Part shown: one piece after another, positions 1 through 7,440 of the stretch
Position numbering within the stretch: position 1 is the first letter of the stretch
Layout: each line of letters begins with the position of its first letter
From: Gordonia hydrophobica NBRC 16057
GTDB taxonomy: Bacteria; Actinomycetota; Actinomycetes; Mycobacteriales; Mycobacteriaceae
Reading direction: 5' to 3'
Assembly (NCBI RefSeq): GCF_001592365.1
Contig: NZ_BCWU01000001.1
Coordinates: 434,001-498,000, forward strand
Length of the DNA: 64,000 nucleotides
The notes under the pieces: model-generated
Told to the model about the DNA's origin: nothing
Seen by the model: only the letters and a program-made list of their open reading frames with translations
The model's database searches: none
Program-made: the position numbers and the translations under genes

Positions 1-2
1 CC

Positions 3-1094
3 GCCATCGCGACACTCGTCGACCGGGCAGTGCACCCGGGCGCCGACGCCACGCGAGGCACCGGCCTCGCGCGCCGACTCACCGACGACGAGCTGACTGT
101 CCTGGTCACGCTCCGTTTCGCCGACGCCGTCGGATCGCACATCCCGAAACGGCAGACGCGTGAGCGCTACCAGGATGCGCTCAGCGTGGTCCGCGACCTG
201 TACGTCTCGGACCTGACCGACCAAGCCGACGCCCAACACCTGCCTCCGGAACTGGCCACCCTGGCCGACGGAAAGCTCCCGCGCCTGCCCCGGATCTGGG
301 ACCTGTCGGAGGTGATCAGCCGAGTGGTGGTGCTGGCCTATTCGAATCTCGTCGCACCGTACGAGATCGACACCGGCGACGCGGCGATCGATGCCATCTC
401 GTCGATCACCCAGCATCTGGGCTATCCAGCGGAGACCGCAGCGCAGGTGTGTGCGGCCGTCGAATCGGTGAACGAGCATCTGGATCGGCGCGCCAGATGG
501 CTGGGCACGCGGTCGCGCTGGGCGCTGGCCGCGGCCGGAGTCACGCTGCTGGCAGCCGGGCCGGTCGGCTTGGCGGTGGCGGGCGGCGTCGGCGTCGCCG
601 GAGCTGCGGTGATCTCGGGCGGCCTGGCCACGGCGAGCACCGCGAGCGTCGCGGCCGCGGGCGGTCTGGCGATGCTCAGCGGCATCGCAGGCACGGCGGG
701 CATGGTGGCGGCGGCCGCTGCCACCGCTCGCCCCGGACCCAAGGCGGTGGTGCTGGACCCGACGAGCATCGCCATCCAGGTCGCCGTGGCACATGCGCTG
801 CAGAACGTCGGGGAGGAGTTCGACGACGGGCTCTGGGAGCGCGTGGTCATCGCCGAGAGCGAACTGTCGGCGCAGATCAACCGCCTCGAGCCGTTCAGCG
901 ATCCGAAAGCGCCGTCGTTGGAGCAGTTGCGCGCGGCCCGAGATCTGATCTCGTCACTGCTCAGCTACCTGAAGAAGCACCGACTCGCGCCCGAGCAGGC
1001 CTTGGTCTCGGTGAGCGATCCGGACCGTCGCCATCCCACCGTCAGCCCGTCGTTCGCGCTGGCCAAGCCGATCTCGAAGATCCTCGGCAAGTGA
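3..1094 (+). CDS. Hypothetical membrane protein, 5' end outside window
   Basis: The frame is open from the left edge, so the gene is probably cut at its 5' end; the first usable start inside the window is a GTG at 30 (354 aa). The N-terminal third is polar and helical. From that GTG, about residues 160-235 form a very Ala/Gly/Val-rich stretch that could make two or three membrane helices or a hairpin. The C-terminal third is soluble and helical. I recognise no family. It ends 51 bases before the macro-domain gene on the same strand and may be co-transcribed with it. Function unknown. Confidence 0.7.
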   Translation, partial: AIATLVDRAVHPGADATRGTGLARRLTDDELTVLVTLRFADAVGSHIPKRQTRERYQDALSVVRDLYVSDLTDQADAQHLPPELATLADGKLPRLPRIWDLSEVISRVVVLAYSNLVAPYEIDTGDAAIDAISSITQHLGYPAETAAQVCAAVESVNEHLDRRARWLGTRSRWALAAAGVTLLAAGPVGLAVAGGVGVAGAAVISGGLATASTASVAAAGGLAMLSGIAGTAGMVAAAAATARPGPKAVVLDPTSIAIQVAVAHALQNVGEEFDDGLWERVVIAESELSAQINRLEPFSDPKAPSLEQLRAARDLISSLLSYLKKHRLAPEQALVSVSDPDRRHPTVSPSFALAKPISKILGK

Positions 1095-1145
1095 TCGACG
1101 CGTAAGGCGCTGCGTGCACCGGTGTCGGTGCGCCACAATGACGGA

Positions 1146-2084
1146 GTGCCACGCATCGAGATCGTCAGGGGCGATATCACCAGGGTCCGCGCGGATGCGA
1201 TCGTGAACGCCGCGAACCGGCGGATGCGCGGTGGCGGCGGCGTGGACGGGGCGATCCACTCGGCGGGCGGCCCGTCGATCCTCGAGGACTGCATCCGTCG
1301 GTTCCCCAACGGGCTCGACGTCGGCGACGCAGGCTTCACCACGGCCGGTGCGCTGCCGGCCCAGCACGTGATCCACACCGTCGGCCCCAACTTCACCGCG
1401 GGCCAACGCAATCGCGCGTTGCTCGAATCGTGCTATCGCCGGAGCCTGGCTGTCGCGGACGAGCTGCGCGTACGGACCGTCGCGTTCCCGCTGATCAGCG
1501 CCGGGGTGTACGGGTGGCCCAAGGCCGATGCGGTCGCCGCGGCGATCGACACGATCAGCAGCGCTATCACCCGAGTGGACCAGGTGCAGTTGGTGGCGTT
1601 CGACGACGACCTCGCCGCGATGATGAACGACCATCTGCGTCTGGCGACGCCGCTGCGCATTCTGCAGGGCATCCGGGAAGTGCATCGACGCGGGTACAGC
1701 GCCGTCCGGTTCGTGCCCTACCTGTATGCGATCGGCACCTGGCGCATCGAGATCTCGACGTCCGACAACGTCGAGGACCAGGGCGCAGCACCGAGCGTCG
1801 GTACGGGTCCGGCCCTGCGCTACTCGAGCGCGTCGGGATGCGAGTTCGCCGGCGCGATCGTCACCGGCGCGACGCCCGTCGGCGCTGTCGCCGATCTGAT
1901 CCTCGCCGAGTTGCCGCGTGCCGTCCGCGCCCCGTCGACCGGGTACCTCCGCTGGCTCGACGACCTCATCGACGCCTGCCTGGACCGACGTGCGCTGCCG
2001 ATCGCGTTCGACGACGAGGACGGGCCCGACGGCTCGTGGATGCTCACCGGCGGCGGCACGATCCCGATTCCGCCCGCTGCGTAG
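1146..2084 (+). CDS. Macro-domain protein (ADP-ribose binding/hydrolase type) with uncharacterised C-terminal domain
   Basis: Residues 1-180 are a clear macro domain: VRGDIT at 7-12, then a NAANRRMRGGGGVDGAIH stretch with the Asn-rich and Gly-rich ADP-ribose loop, an HTVGPN strand, and the FPLISAGVYGWP phosphate loop. Such domains bind or hydrolyse ADP-ribose or O-acetyl-ADP-ribose. About 130 further residues follow, including an RFVPYLYAIGTWRIEI segment that I cannot assign; a lone macro domain is usually 150-180 aa. I chose GTG 1146 because it lies 6 nt after a CACAAT box (1134-1139), a possible leaderless arrangement. In-frame GTGs at 1122 and 1128 are alternatives. A dispersed repeat follows the stop. 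Confidence 0.85.
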   Translation: MPRIEIVRGDITRVRADAIVNAANRRMRGGGGVDGAIHSAGGPSILEDCIRRFPNGLDVGDAGFTTAGALPAQHVIHTVGPNFTAGQRNRALLESCYRRSLAVADELRVRTVAFPLISAGVYGWPKADAVAAAIDTISSAITRVDQVQLVAFDDDLAAMMNDHLRLATPLRILQGIREVHRRGYSAVRFVPYLYAIGTWRIEISTSDNVEDQGAAPSVGTGPALRYSSASGCEFAGAIVTGATPVGAVADLILAELPRAVRAPSTGYLRWLDDLIDACLDRRALPIAFDDEDGPDGSWMLTGGGTIPIPPAA

Positions 2085-2138
2085 CTCGGCGTGTCCGTAG
2101 AGCGGACGGCCGCTCGTTCCAGCAGCGGGGAGCACGAC

Positions 2139-2250
2139 GGTCTCGATGAACCGCGTGCTCGCTACGCTCGCAGGCGGCACTCGACCACCGTGAGGGGTTC
2201 GTGGTACTCGACCAACGTGAGGGGATCGAGATTCGCGTCCCCGTGAGGGG
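2139..2250 (+). repeat. Dispersed intergenic repeat, copy A (with reiterated tail)
   Basis: This 270-base gap holds a GGTCTCGAT start, a GTGCTCGCTACGCTCGC core and a GGCGGCACTCGACCA end, matching copies near 7.3, 43.9, 44.6 and 60.5 kb. The end motif is then reiterated: CGTGAGGGG occurs at 2189, 2216 and 2242, about 27 bases apart. It sits just after the macro-domain gene stop. Confidence 0.75.
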
Positions 2251-2354
2251 TCGCCGCGGGTGTCAGGCGCCATGATGGCCTCGGAATGTCAGAGCCTCGT
2301 GCAAGGGTGTCCGCATCGGCAGCGGGATCGGCTGCCGAGGGAGGAGACCCAGTG

Positions 2355-2639
2355 ATGACTGTGACGACTCGACCCGGGACTGCGCCGTGGACCGATGGCG
2401 CGGTCGACAATCTGATCGACGGCGAAGGGCCGTGGGTCACCGATCGCGAACTGCGGCAGGTCGCGCAGAAGGTGCTCGCGCTGGACGCGATGTGCGACTG
2501 CTTTCACGACCACCTGTCGCAATCGATCGAGAAGTTCACTCCGGTCACTCGACGCTATTCGCGCCCGGTTGCGCTCCGCGCCATCCGCGAGGCGTCGACC
2601 ACGTGGCACGGGTGCGGAGAACAACTCGGCGGGACCTGA
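2355..2639 (+). CDS. Small hypothetical protein (94 aa)
   Basis: No family is recognised. The protein is soluble and mixed helical, with two nearby cysteines in an AMCDCFHDH segment and another near the C-terminus. The ATG at 2355 follows a strong AGGGAGGAG ribosome site at 2338-2346. An upstream in-frame ATG at 2286 would add 23 residues of low-complexity Ala/Ser/Gly and has no ribosome site, so I prefer the shorter form. The stop is inside a perfect 15-bp hairpin shared with the convergent exporter gene. Function unknown. Confidence 0.6.
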   Translation: MTVTTRPGTAPWTDGAVDNLIDGEGPWVTDRELRQVAQKVLALDAMCDCFHDHLSQSIEKFTPVTRRYSRPVALRAIREASTTWHGCGEQLGGT

Positions 2640-2664
2640 GACTGTCGCATCAGGTCCCGCCGAG
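2625..2664. terminator. Bidirectional hairpin terminator
   Basis: Perfect 15-bp inverted repeat (CTCGGCGGGACCTGA and its complement) with a 10-nt loop. It overlaps the stop of the 94-aa gene and lies just before the convergent MFS stop at 2676, so it probably ends both transcripts. Confidence 0.8.
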
Positions 2665-2675
2665 TGTGACTGAAG

Positions 2676-4385
2676 TCAGCGCCGGGAGGGAACGGTCTCG
2701 CCCTTGCCGTCCAGGTGGACGGGCGATTCGGTGTGCCCTGCCGAGCGAGGCGCGTCGATCATCTCGGCCGCGGCAGTCGCTGCGGAGGTGGCAGCGGCGG
2801 GATCGAGGGTGTCCGCCGCAGGTTCCGGTGCGTCGTCGTGCGGATCCTCCTTCGCGATGGTCGTCCGCAGGTTGATCTCCTTGAGGAGCACGACGCAGAT
2901 GAAGGTCACGACAGCGGTGCCCGCCGAGATCATGAACACCGGACCGAACGCATCGGAGTAAGCGTGGTGCACGATCTCCTGAATCGGACCGGGCAACGCG
3001 GAGATGTCCAGTTTGGTGTCGCCGCCGCCGGACATCTGACCCGGGTTGATGCCCACCGACCGGAGACCGTCGGTCACGTTGTTCGCGACGAGCGTGGTGA
3101 GCACGGCGCCGAGCACCGAGACGCCGATGGCGCCGCCGAGCGAACGGAAGAAGGCGATGGCAGCCGACGCGGCGCCGACCTCGGTGACGTCGACGGTGTT
3201 CTGGACGACGAGCACGATGTTCTGCATCAGCGTGCCGATACCGACGCCGGCGATGGCCATGAAGATCGCGACCTGGAGGTACGAGGTCTGGTGGTCGATG
3301 AAACCGAGTCCGCCGAGTCCGACGAGCATCGTCGCGCCGCCGAGCACCATCACCCTCTTGATGCGACCGGTACGGCTGACGATCTGACCGCAGATGGTGG
3401 CGCTGAGCATCTGCGCGACGATCATCGGAATGGTCATGACACCGGCCTTGGTCGGCGAGAAGCCGTCACCGAGCTGGAAGTACTGGGTCAGGAAGACTCC
3501 CGGGCCGAACATCGCGACACCGACGGCGATGCTGCCGAGGATCATCAGGATCGTGGCGCGGTTGTGCAAGACGCGCAGCGGCAGCATGGGCTCGGGGACG
3601 CGCAGTTCCACGACCACGGTGAGACCCGCGGCGATCAGGAATGCGATACCGAAGGCGAGGGACTCGAGGGAGATCCAGTCGTAGGAGGTGCCCGCGAAGG
3701 TGACCCACAGCATCGGGAGAGCGGCGGCGATCGCCAGCAGCACCGAGCCCAGGTAGTCGATCTTCACGTGCCGGCGCGGGGTGTGCTCCAGGTGCAGCTT
3801 GGTCTGGATCAGAACCAGGGCGATGACTGCGAGCGGAACACAGACGAAGAACGTCCAGCGCCACCCGAAGTGATCGGTGATGAGTCCACCGAGCAGCGGT
3901 CCGGAGACGGTTGCCACGGCCATGACCGCACCCATGTAGCCGGAGTACCGGCCGCGATCGCGCGGACTGATGATGGAGCCCATCACCGACTGCGCGGTGG
4001 CGATCAATCCGCCCATCGCGATGCCCTGAATGGCGCGGGCGGGCATCAGGAGCCACACCTCGTGGGCGCATCCCGCGAGCACCGAGCCTGCGACGAACAG
4101 CACGATCGCGAGCTGCGTCAGGAACTTCTTGTTGAACAGATCGGACAGCTTGCCCCAGATCGGAGTGCTGATGGTCATGGTCAGGAGGCTCGCGGTGATG
4201 ACCCACGTGTACTGACGTTGCGTACCGTTCAGCGCGGCCATGATGGTCGGCAGGGCGGTGGCCACGATGGTCGTCGAGATCATCGCGGTGAACAGGGCGG
4301 CCAACAGGCCGGTCATCACGCCGAGGATCTCGCTGTGCGAGTACACCTTCGGTTCGGCGGATGCCTTCGTTGTCGGAGCGGTCAC
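2676..4385 (-). CDS. DHA2-family multidrug exporter (EmrB/QacA type MFS)
   Basis: A 569-aa membrane protein with about 14 hydrophobic segments, typical of DHA2 drug:H+ antiporters. Family marks include the motif A region PIWGKLSDLFNKKF in the first cytoplasmic loop, GRYSGYMGAVMAVATVSGPLLGG (motif C-like) in TM5, and GWRWTFFVCVPLAV after TM6. The last about 60 residues are a disordered Ala/Asp-rich cytoplasmic tail. The GTG start at 4385 has a GAAAGG ribosome site. It lies 34 bases downstream of the marR gene in the same orientation, so the pair is a repressor-pump operon. Substrate unknown. Confidence 0.93.
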   Translation of the reverse strand: MTAPTTKASAEPKVYSHSEILGVMTGLLAALFTAMISTTIVATALPTIMAALNGTQRQYTWVITASLLTMTISTPIWGKLSDLFNKKFLTQLAIVLFVAGSVLAGCAHEVWLLMPARAIQGIAMGGLIATAQSVMGSIISPRDRGRYSGYMGAVMAVATVSGPLLGGLITDHFGWRWTFFVCVPLAVIALVLIQTKLHLEHTPRRHVKIDYLGSVLLAIAAALPMLWVTFAGTSYDWISLESLAFGIAFLIAAGLTVVVELRVPEPMLPLRVLHNRATILMILGSIAVGVAMFGPGVFLTQYFQLGDGFSPTKAGVMTIPMIVAQMLSATICGQIVSRTGRIKRVMVLGGATMLVGLGGLGFIDHQTSYLQVAIFMAIAGVGIGTLMQNIVLVVQNTVDVTEVGAASAAIAFFRSLGGAIGVSVLGAVLTTLVANNVTDGLRSVGINPGQMSGGGDTKLDISALPGPIQEIVHHAYSDAFGPVFMISAGTAVVTFICVVLLKEINLRTTIAKEDPHDDAPEPAADTLDPAAATSAATAAAEMIDAPRSAGHTESPVHLDGKGETVPSRR

Positions 4386-4419
4386 GAAAGACCTTTCAAG
4401 AGTGTCAAGCGGGTGGGGA

Positions 4420-4890
4420 CTAGGCGGTCGGCGCAGTGGCCTGCTGCTCGGGCAGCGGTTCGAACGCGGCCAGGAGCGGCGCCCGCAACCGAGAGAGGAC
4501 CGCTTCGGCCTGTGCCGCGTCCTCGTCCGACCAATCGGCCAGTCGGGTCGCGAAGTGTGCCATGAACTGCGACTCGCGGGTGCGGAGGTAGTCGATTCCC
4601 GCAGGACTCAGTGACAGGAGCGAGGCGCGGGCGTCGGCCGGGTCGCTGCGGCGGACGACGTATCCCTCGGACTCGAGGGCGCCGACGGCGCGTGAGGCGA
4701 CCGGCAGCGAGACGGTGAGCGTCTCCGCCAGCTCGGTCAGACGGGCGTCCGCACACTTGAGATGCTTGAGAATCCCGATCTTGGTGCCTGTCAGCCCGCT
4801 CGTGAGACGACGCTTCCGAGCGATCTCGAAGACACGAGCGATCTCAATGGCCTCGGCCATGATGCGCCGAGCCTGTTCGTCGTCGACCAC
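4420..4890 (-). CDS. MarR-family transcriptional regulator
   Basis: A 156-aa winged-helix regulator. The recognition region LTELAETLTVSLPVASRAVGALESEG and the wing with SDPADARASLLSLSPAG are standard MarR features. Flanking helices form the dimer. It starts at GTG 4890 with an AAGGAGA site. It probably represses its own operon, which includes the exporter immediately downstream: two palindromes just upstream overlap the promoter (see 4902-4950). The inducing ligand is unknown, probably a substrate of the pump. Confidence 0.93.
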   Translation of the reverse strand: MVDDEQARRIMAEAIEIARVFEIARKRRLTSGLTGTKIGILKHLKCADARLTELAETLTVSLPVASRAVGALESEGYVVRRSDPADARASLLSLSPAGIDYLRTRESQFMAHFATRLADWSDEDAAQAEAVLSRLRAPLLAAFEPLPEQQATAPTA

Positions 4891-4901
4891 ACTCTCTCCT
4901 T

Positions 4902-4950
4902 AGTTGCTACCGGTAAGCAACTATAGATTCAGTTGCTTACCGGTAGCAAC
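4902..4950 (-). promoter_or_regulatory. Double MarR operator over the marR-exporter promoter
   Basis: Two palindromic sites of 21 and 20 bp centred on ACCGGT (AGTTGCTACCGGTAAGCAAC and its mirror image) are separated by 8 bases. On the minus strand they embed a good promoter: TTGCTA at 4949-4944, an 18-bp spacer and TATAGT ending at 4920. Binding at either site would block RNA polymerase, indicating autorepression. Confidence 0.85.
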
Positions 4951-5039
4951 CTTCCTGGTGAGAGGTCCGTCGGACGGTGTCGGCGTCGGATTTGCGACGT
5001 TGCCTCCGGCGGCACCTGCTCGCAGTGCGCTGTTCGCAT

Positions 5040-5074
5040 CCGGTTCACTTCGGCGATCACATTCTGTGAACCGG
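5040..5074 (+). promoter_or_regulatory. Inverted repeat upstream of phoX, possible Pho-type site
   Basis: CCGGTTCAC at 5040-5048 is repeated inverted as GTGAACCGG at 5066-5074. A TAGGGT -10-like box follows at 5081-5086. GTTCAC is the core of the actinobacterial PHO box, although known boxes are direct repeats, so this assignment is tentative. Confidence 0.45.
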
Positions 5075-5143
5075 CGTTCTTAGGGTCAGCCGGGTACCCG
5101 CCCAGCCCGTAGGCGGCCAAACCAGGGGAGAGGTCTGACCCGA

Positions 5144-7198
5144 ATGCGTATTCCGTTGCAGCTGTTCACCGTTGGAGGCGGCGAGGTGGGTCGTTCGGCC
5201 CGCTCACGCGTCACCTGCCGCTACAAGTGCGGTGAAGCGTGCTGGCACGAGCCGGGCAACACCAGTGACAACGAGTACTTCCGCGACGTCGCCCGCACGG
5301 CGCTGTCCCGTCGGACGGTGTTGCGCGGGACGGTCGGTGCCGTGGTGGCCGTCGGTGCTACGTCGGTGCTCGCCGCATGTGGCGACGACAGCGGCTCCGG
5401 CGGCAGCACCGCGACCTCCGGCACGGCGTCGGACGGACCCTACGAGGGCATGCGGTTCGACATCGTGAAGCCGAACACCGAGGACGCGCTCGTCACCGCG
5501 AAGGGCTACGACCAGAAGGTCGTGATCCGGTGGGGCGATCCGGTGATCCCCGGCGCGCCGGAGTTCGACTTCGACAAGCAGACGCCCGAGGCGCAGGCCG
5601 GACAGTTCGGCTTCAACAACGACTTCGCCGGTCTGATTCCGATCGCCGACGAGCCCGGTCACTCGTACCTGGTGGTGAACCAGGAGTACACGACCGAGGA
5701 GTTCATGTTCCACAACTACGTGGAGAAGAAGCCCACCGAGCAGCAGGCGCGAATCGCGATGGCCGCGCACGGCATCACCGTGCTGGAGGTTCAGGAATCC
5801 GACAAGGACGGTTCGCTGACGCCGGTCGTCGGACCGCGGAACCGACGCATCACCGCGAGCACGCCGTTCCGCCTGACCGGCCCGGCCGCACGGACCGACC
5901 TGGTCAAGACCGCCGACGATCCGACCGGCACCACCATCCTGGGCACCATCGCCAACTGCTCGGGCGGCATCACCCCGTGGGGCACCATGCTGTCTGGCGA
6001 GGAGAACTACAACAACTACTTCTCCAACGCCAGCAAGGTCACCGACAAGACCGCGGCCAAGCACCTGGAGCGCTACGGCTTCGAAGACGACTCGGACTAC
6101 CACCAGTGGGGCCAGTTCGAGCCGCGCTTCGACCTCGAGAAGACCCCCAACGAAGCCAACCGCTTCGGTTATGTGGTGGAGGTGGATCCGGCCGACCCGA
6201 AGTCGACGCCGCTGAAGCACTCCGCGCTCGGTCGCCTCAAGCACGAGGCCGCCACCGTCCACGTGGTCAAGGACGGTCCTGCCGCGGGCACCGTCGTGGT
6301 CTACACCGGCGACGATGAGCGGTTCGAGTACATCTACAAGTTCGTCTCCACCCGCAAGATCAAGGAGGGCGACAAGCGGCACAACATGGGAATCCTCAAC
6401 GAGGGCACCCTGTACGTCGCCTCGTTCTCCAGCGACAAGCCGGTCACCGTCGACGACGCGGCAGGCTCCGGCAAGTGGCACAAGCTGATGACCGTCGCCC
6501 CCGACGGCACCGCGACGTCGCACATCCAGGGAATGACGGCTGCGGAGGTCGCGGTGTTCACCCGCGAGGCCGCAGACAAGGCCGGTGCCACCAAGATGGA
6601 CCGCCCGGAGGACATCGAGCCGCATCCGGTCACCGGCAAGGTGTACGCCGCGCTCACGAACAACAGCAAGCGTGGTGTGGACGGCAAGCCCGGCGCCGAC
6701 GCCGCGAACCCGCGCAACGAGAACAAGAACGGCCAGATCCTGGAGATCACCGACGACCACGTCGGCGAGAGCCTCACCTGGGACCTGCTGCTGGTGTGTG
6801 GCGATCCGGCCGAGGCCGACACCTACTACGGCGGCTTCGACAAGACCAAGGTGAGCCCGATCTCGTGCCCGGACAACGTCGCTTTCGACCCGCACGGCAA
6901 CCTGTGGATCTCCACCGACGGCAACGCGCTCGAGAGCAACGACGGCCTGTTCGCCGTCGCGCTCGACGGTGACCGCCGTGGTGAGACGAAGCAGTTCCTC
7001 ACCGTCCCGCGGGGCGCCGAGACCTGCGGCCCGATCATCGAGGACAAGCGCGTCATCGTGTGCGTGCAGCACCCCGGCGAGGACGACGACCATTCGGCCG
7101 ACAACCCGTTCTCGCACTGGCCCGACGGCGGCAACTCCCAGCCTCGCCCGTCCGTGGTGGCCGTGTGGCGCTCCGGCGGCGGTGAGATCGGAGTGTAA
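5144..7198 (+). CDS. phoX: PhoX/DUF839-family Tat-exported phosphatase lipoprotein
   Basis: 684 aa. The N-terminus carries a cysteine-rich patch (TCRYKCGEACWHEPGNTSDNEYF, residues 24-46) usual in actinobacterial PhoX-like proteins. A twin-arginine signal SRRTVLRG (55-62) and a lipobox LAAC ending at Cys79 follow. The mature part has the acidic, aromatic repeats of the DUF839 beta-propeller, with NQEYTTEEF and VEVDPADPKSTPLKH segments. PhoX enzymes hydrolyse phosphomonoesters outside the cell using iron and calcium. The gene stands alone, has a GGGGAGAGG ribosome site, an inverted repeat upstream and a strong terminator downstream. The exact substrate is not shown by the sequence. Confidence 0.88.
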   Translation: MRIPLQLFTVGGGEVGRSARSRVTCRYKCGEACWHEPGNTSDNEYFRDVARTALSRRTVLRGTVGAVVAVGATSVLAACGDDSGSGGSTATSGTASDGPYEGMRFDIVKPNTEDALVTAKGYDQKVVIRWGDPVIPGAPEFDFDKQTPEAQAGQFGFNNDFAGLIPIADEPGHSYLVVNQEYTTEEFMFHNYVEKKPTEQQARIAMAAHGITVLEVQESDKDGSLTPVVGPRNRRITASTPFRLTGPAARTDLVKTADDPTGTTILGTIANCSGGITPWGTMLSGEENYNNYFSNASKVTDKTAAKHLERYGFEDDSDYHQWGQFEPRFDLEKTPNEANRFGYVVEVDPADPKSTPLKHSALGRLKHEAATVHVVKDGPAAGTVVVYTGDDERFEYIYKFVSTRKIKEGDKRHNMGILNEGTLYVASFSSDKPVTVDDAAGSGKWHKLMTVAPDGTATSHIQGMTAAEVAVFTREAADKAGATKMDRPEDIEPHPVTGKVYAALTNNSKRGVDGKPGADAANPRNENKNGQILEITDDHVGESLTWDLLLVCGDPAEADTYYGGFDKTKVSPISCPDNVAFDPHGNLWISTDGNALESNDGLFAVALDGDRRGETKQFLTVPRGAETCGPIIEDKRVIVCVQHPGEDDDHSADNPFSHWPDGGNSQPRPSVVAVWRSGGGEIGV

Positions 7199-7231
7199 GG
7201 GATCCCGAGTCTAGGGACCGGCTTGAATCTA

Positions 7232-7277
7232 GGCTCCCGAACCGCCCGTTGAGGGCGGTTCGGGAGCCGAGGTTTTT
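7232..7277 (+). terminator. Rho-independent terminator of phoX
   Basis: Perfect 15-bp stem (GGCTCCCGAACCGCC) with a 7-nt loop, then GAGG and five T residues. It lies 34 bases after the phoX stop. Confidence 0.92.
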
Positions 7278-7300
7278 GGGTGATGGGGTGTGCGGGGTGG

Positions 7301-7433
7301 CGGTCTCGATACGCGTCGTCGCTCGCAAGCTCGCGTCGTCGCTACTCGACCAGCGTGGGGGAGGCTCGCGTCGTCGCTACTCGACCAGCGTGGGGGAGGC
7401 TCGCGGCGGCGCTACTCGACCAGCGTGAAGGGG
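7301..7433. repeat. Dispersed repeat copy B with 35-bp unit in three tandem copies
   Basis: It starts with CGGTCTCGATACGCGTCGTC and continues as three head-to-tail 35-bp units at 7329-7363, 7364-7398 and 7399-7433. The first two are identical; the third differs at a few bases. Each unit contains GCTACTCGACCAGCGTG, the conserved end of the dispersed repeat. It fills the space between phoX and the convergent jetC2 stop. Confidence 0.85.
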
Positions 7434-7440
7434 GGCGGAC

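Noticed and set aside
2715..4565. A 616-aa plus-strand frame over the MarR/MFS genes
   Set aside because: Low-complexity Gly/Asp/Arg/His product antisense to two clearly real genes.
5204..7117. A 637-aa minus-strand frame over phoX
   Set aside because: Antisense shadow of a gene with Tat signal, lipobox and family motifs.
7329..7433. CRISPR-like array
   Set aside because: The 35-bp units are directly adjacent without variable spacers.
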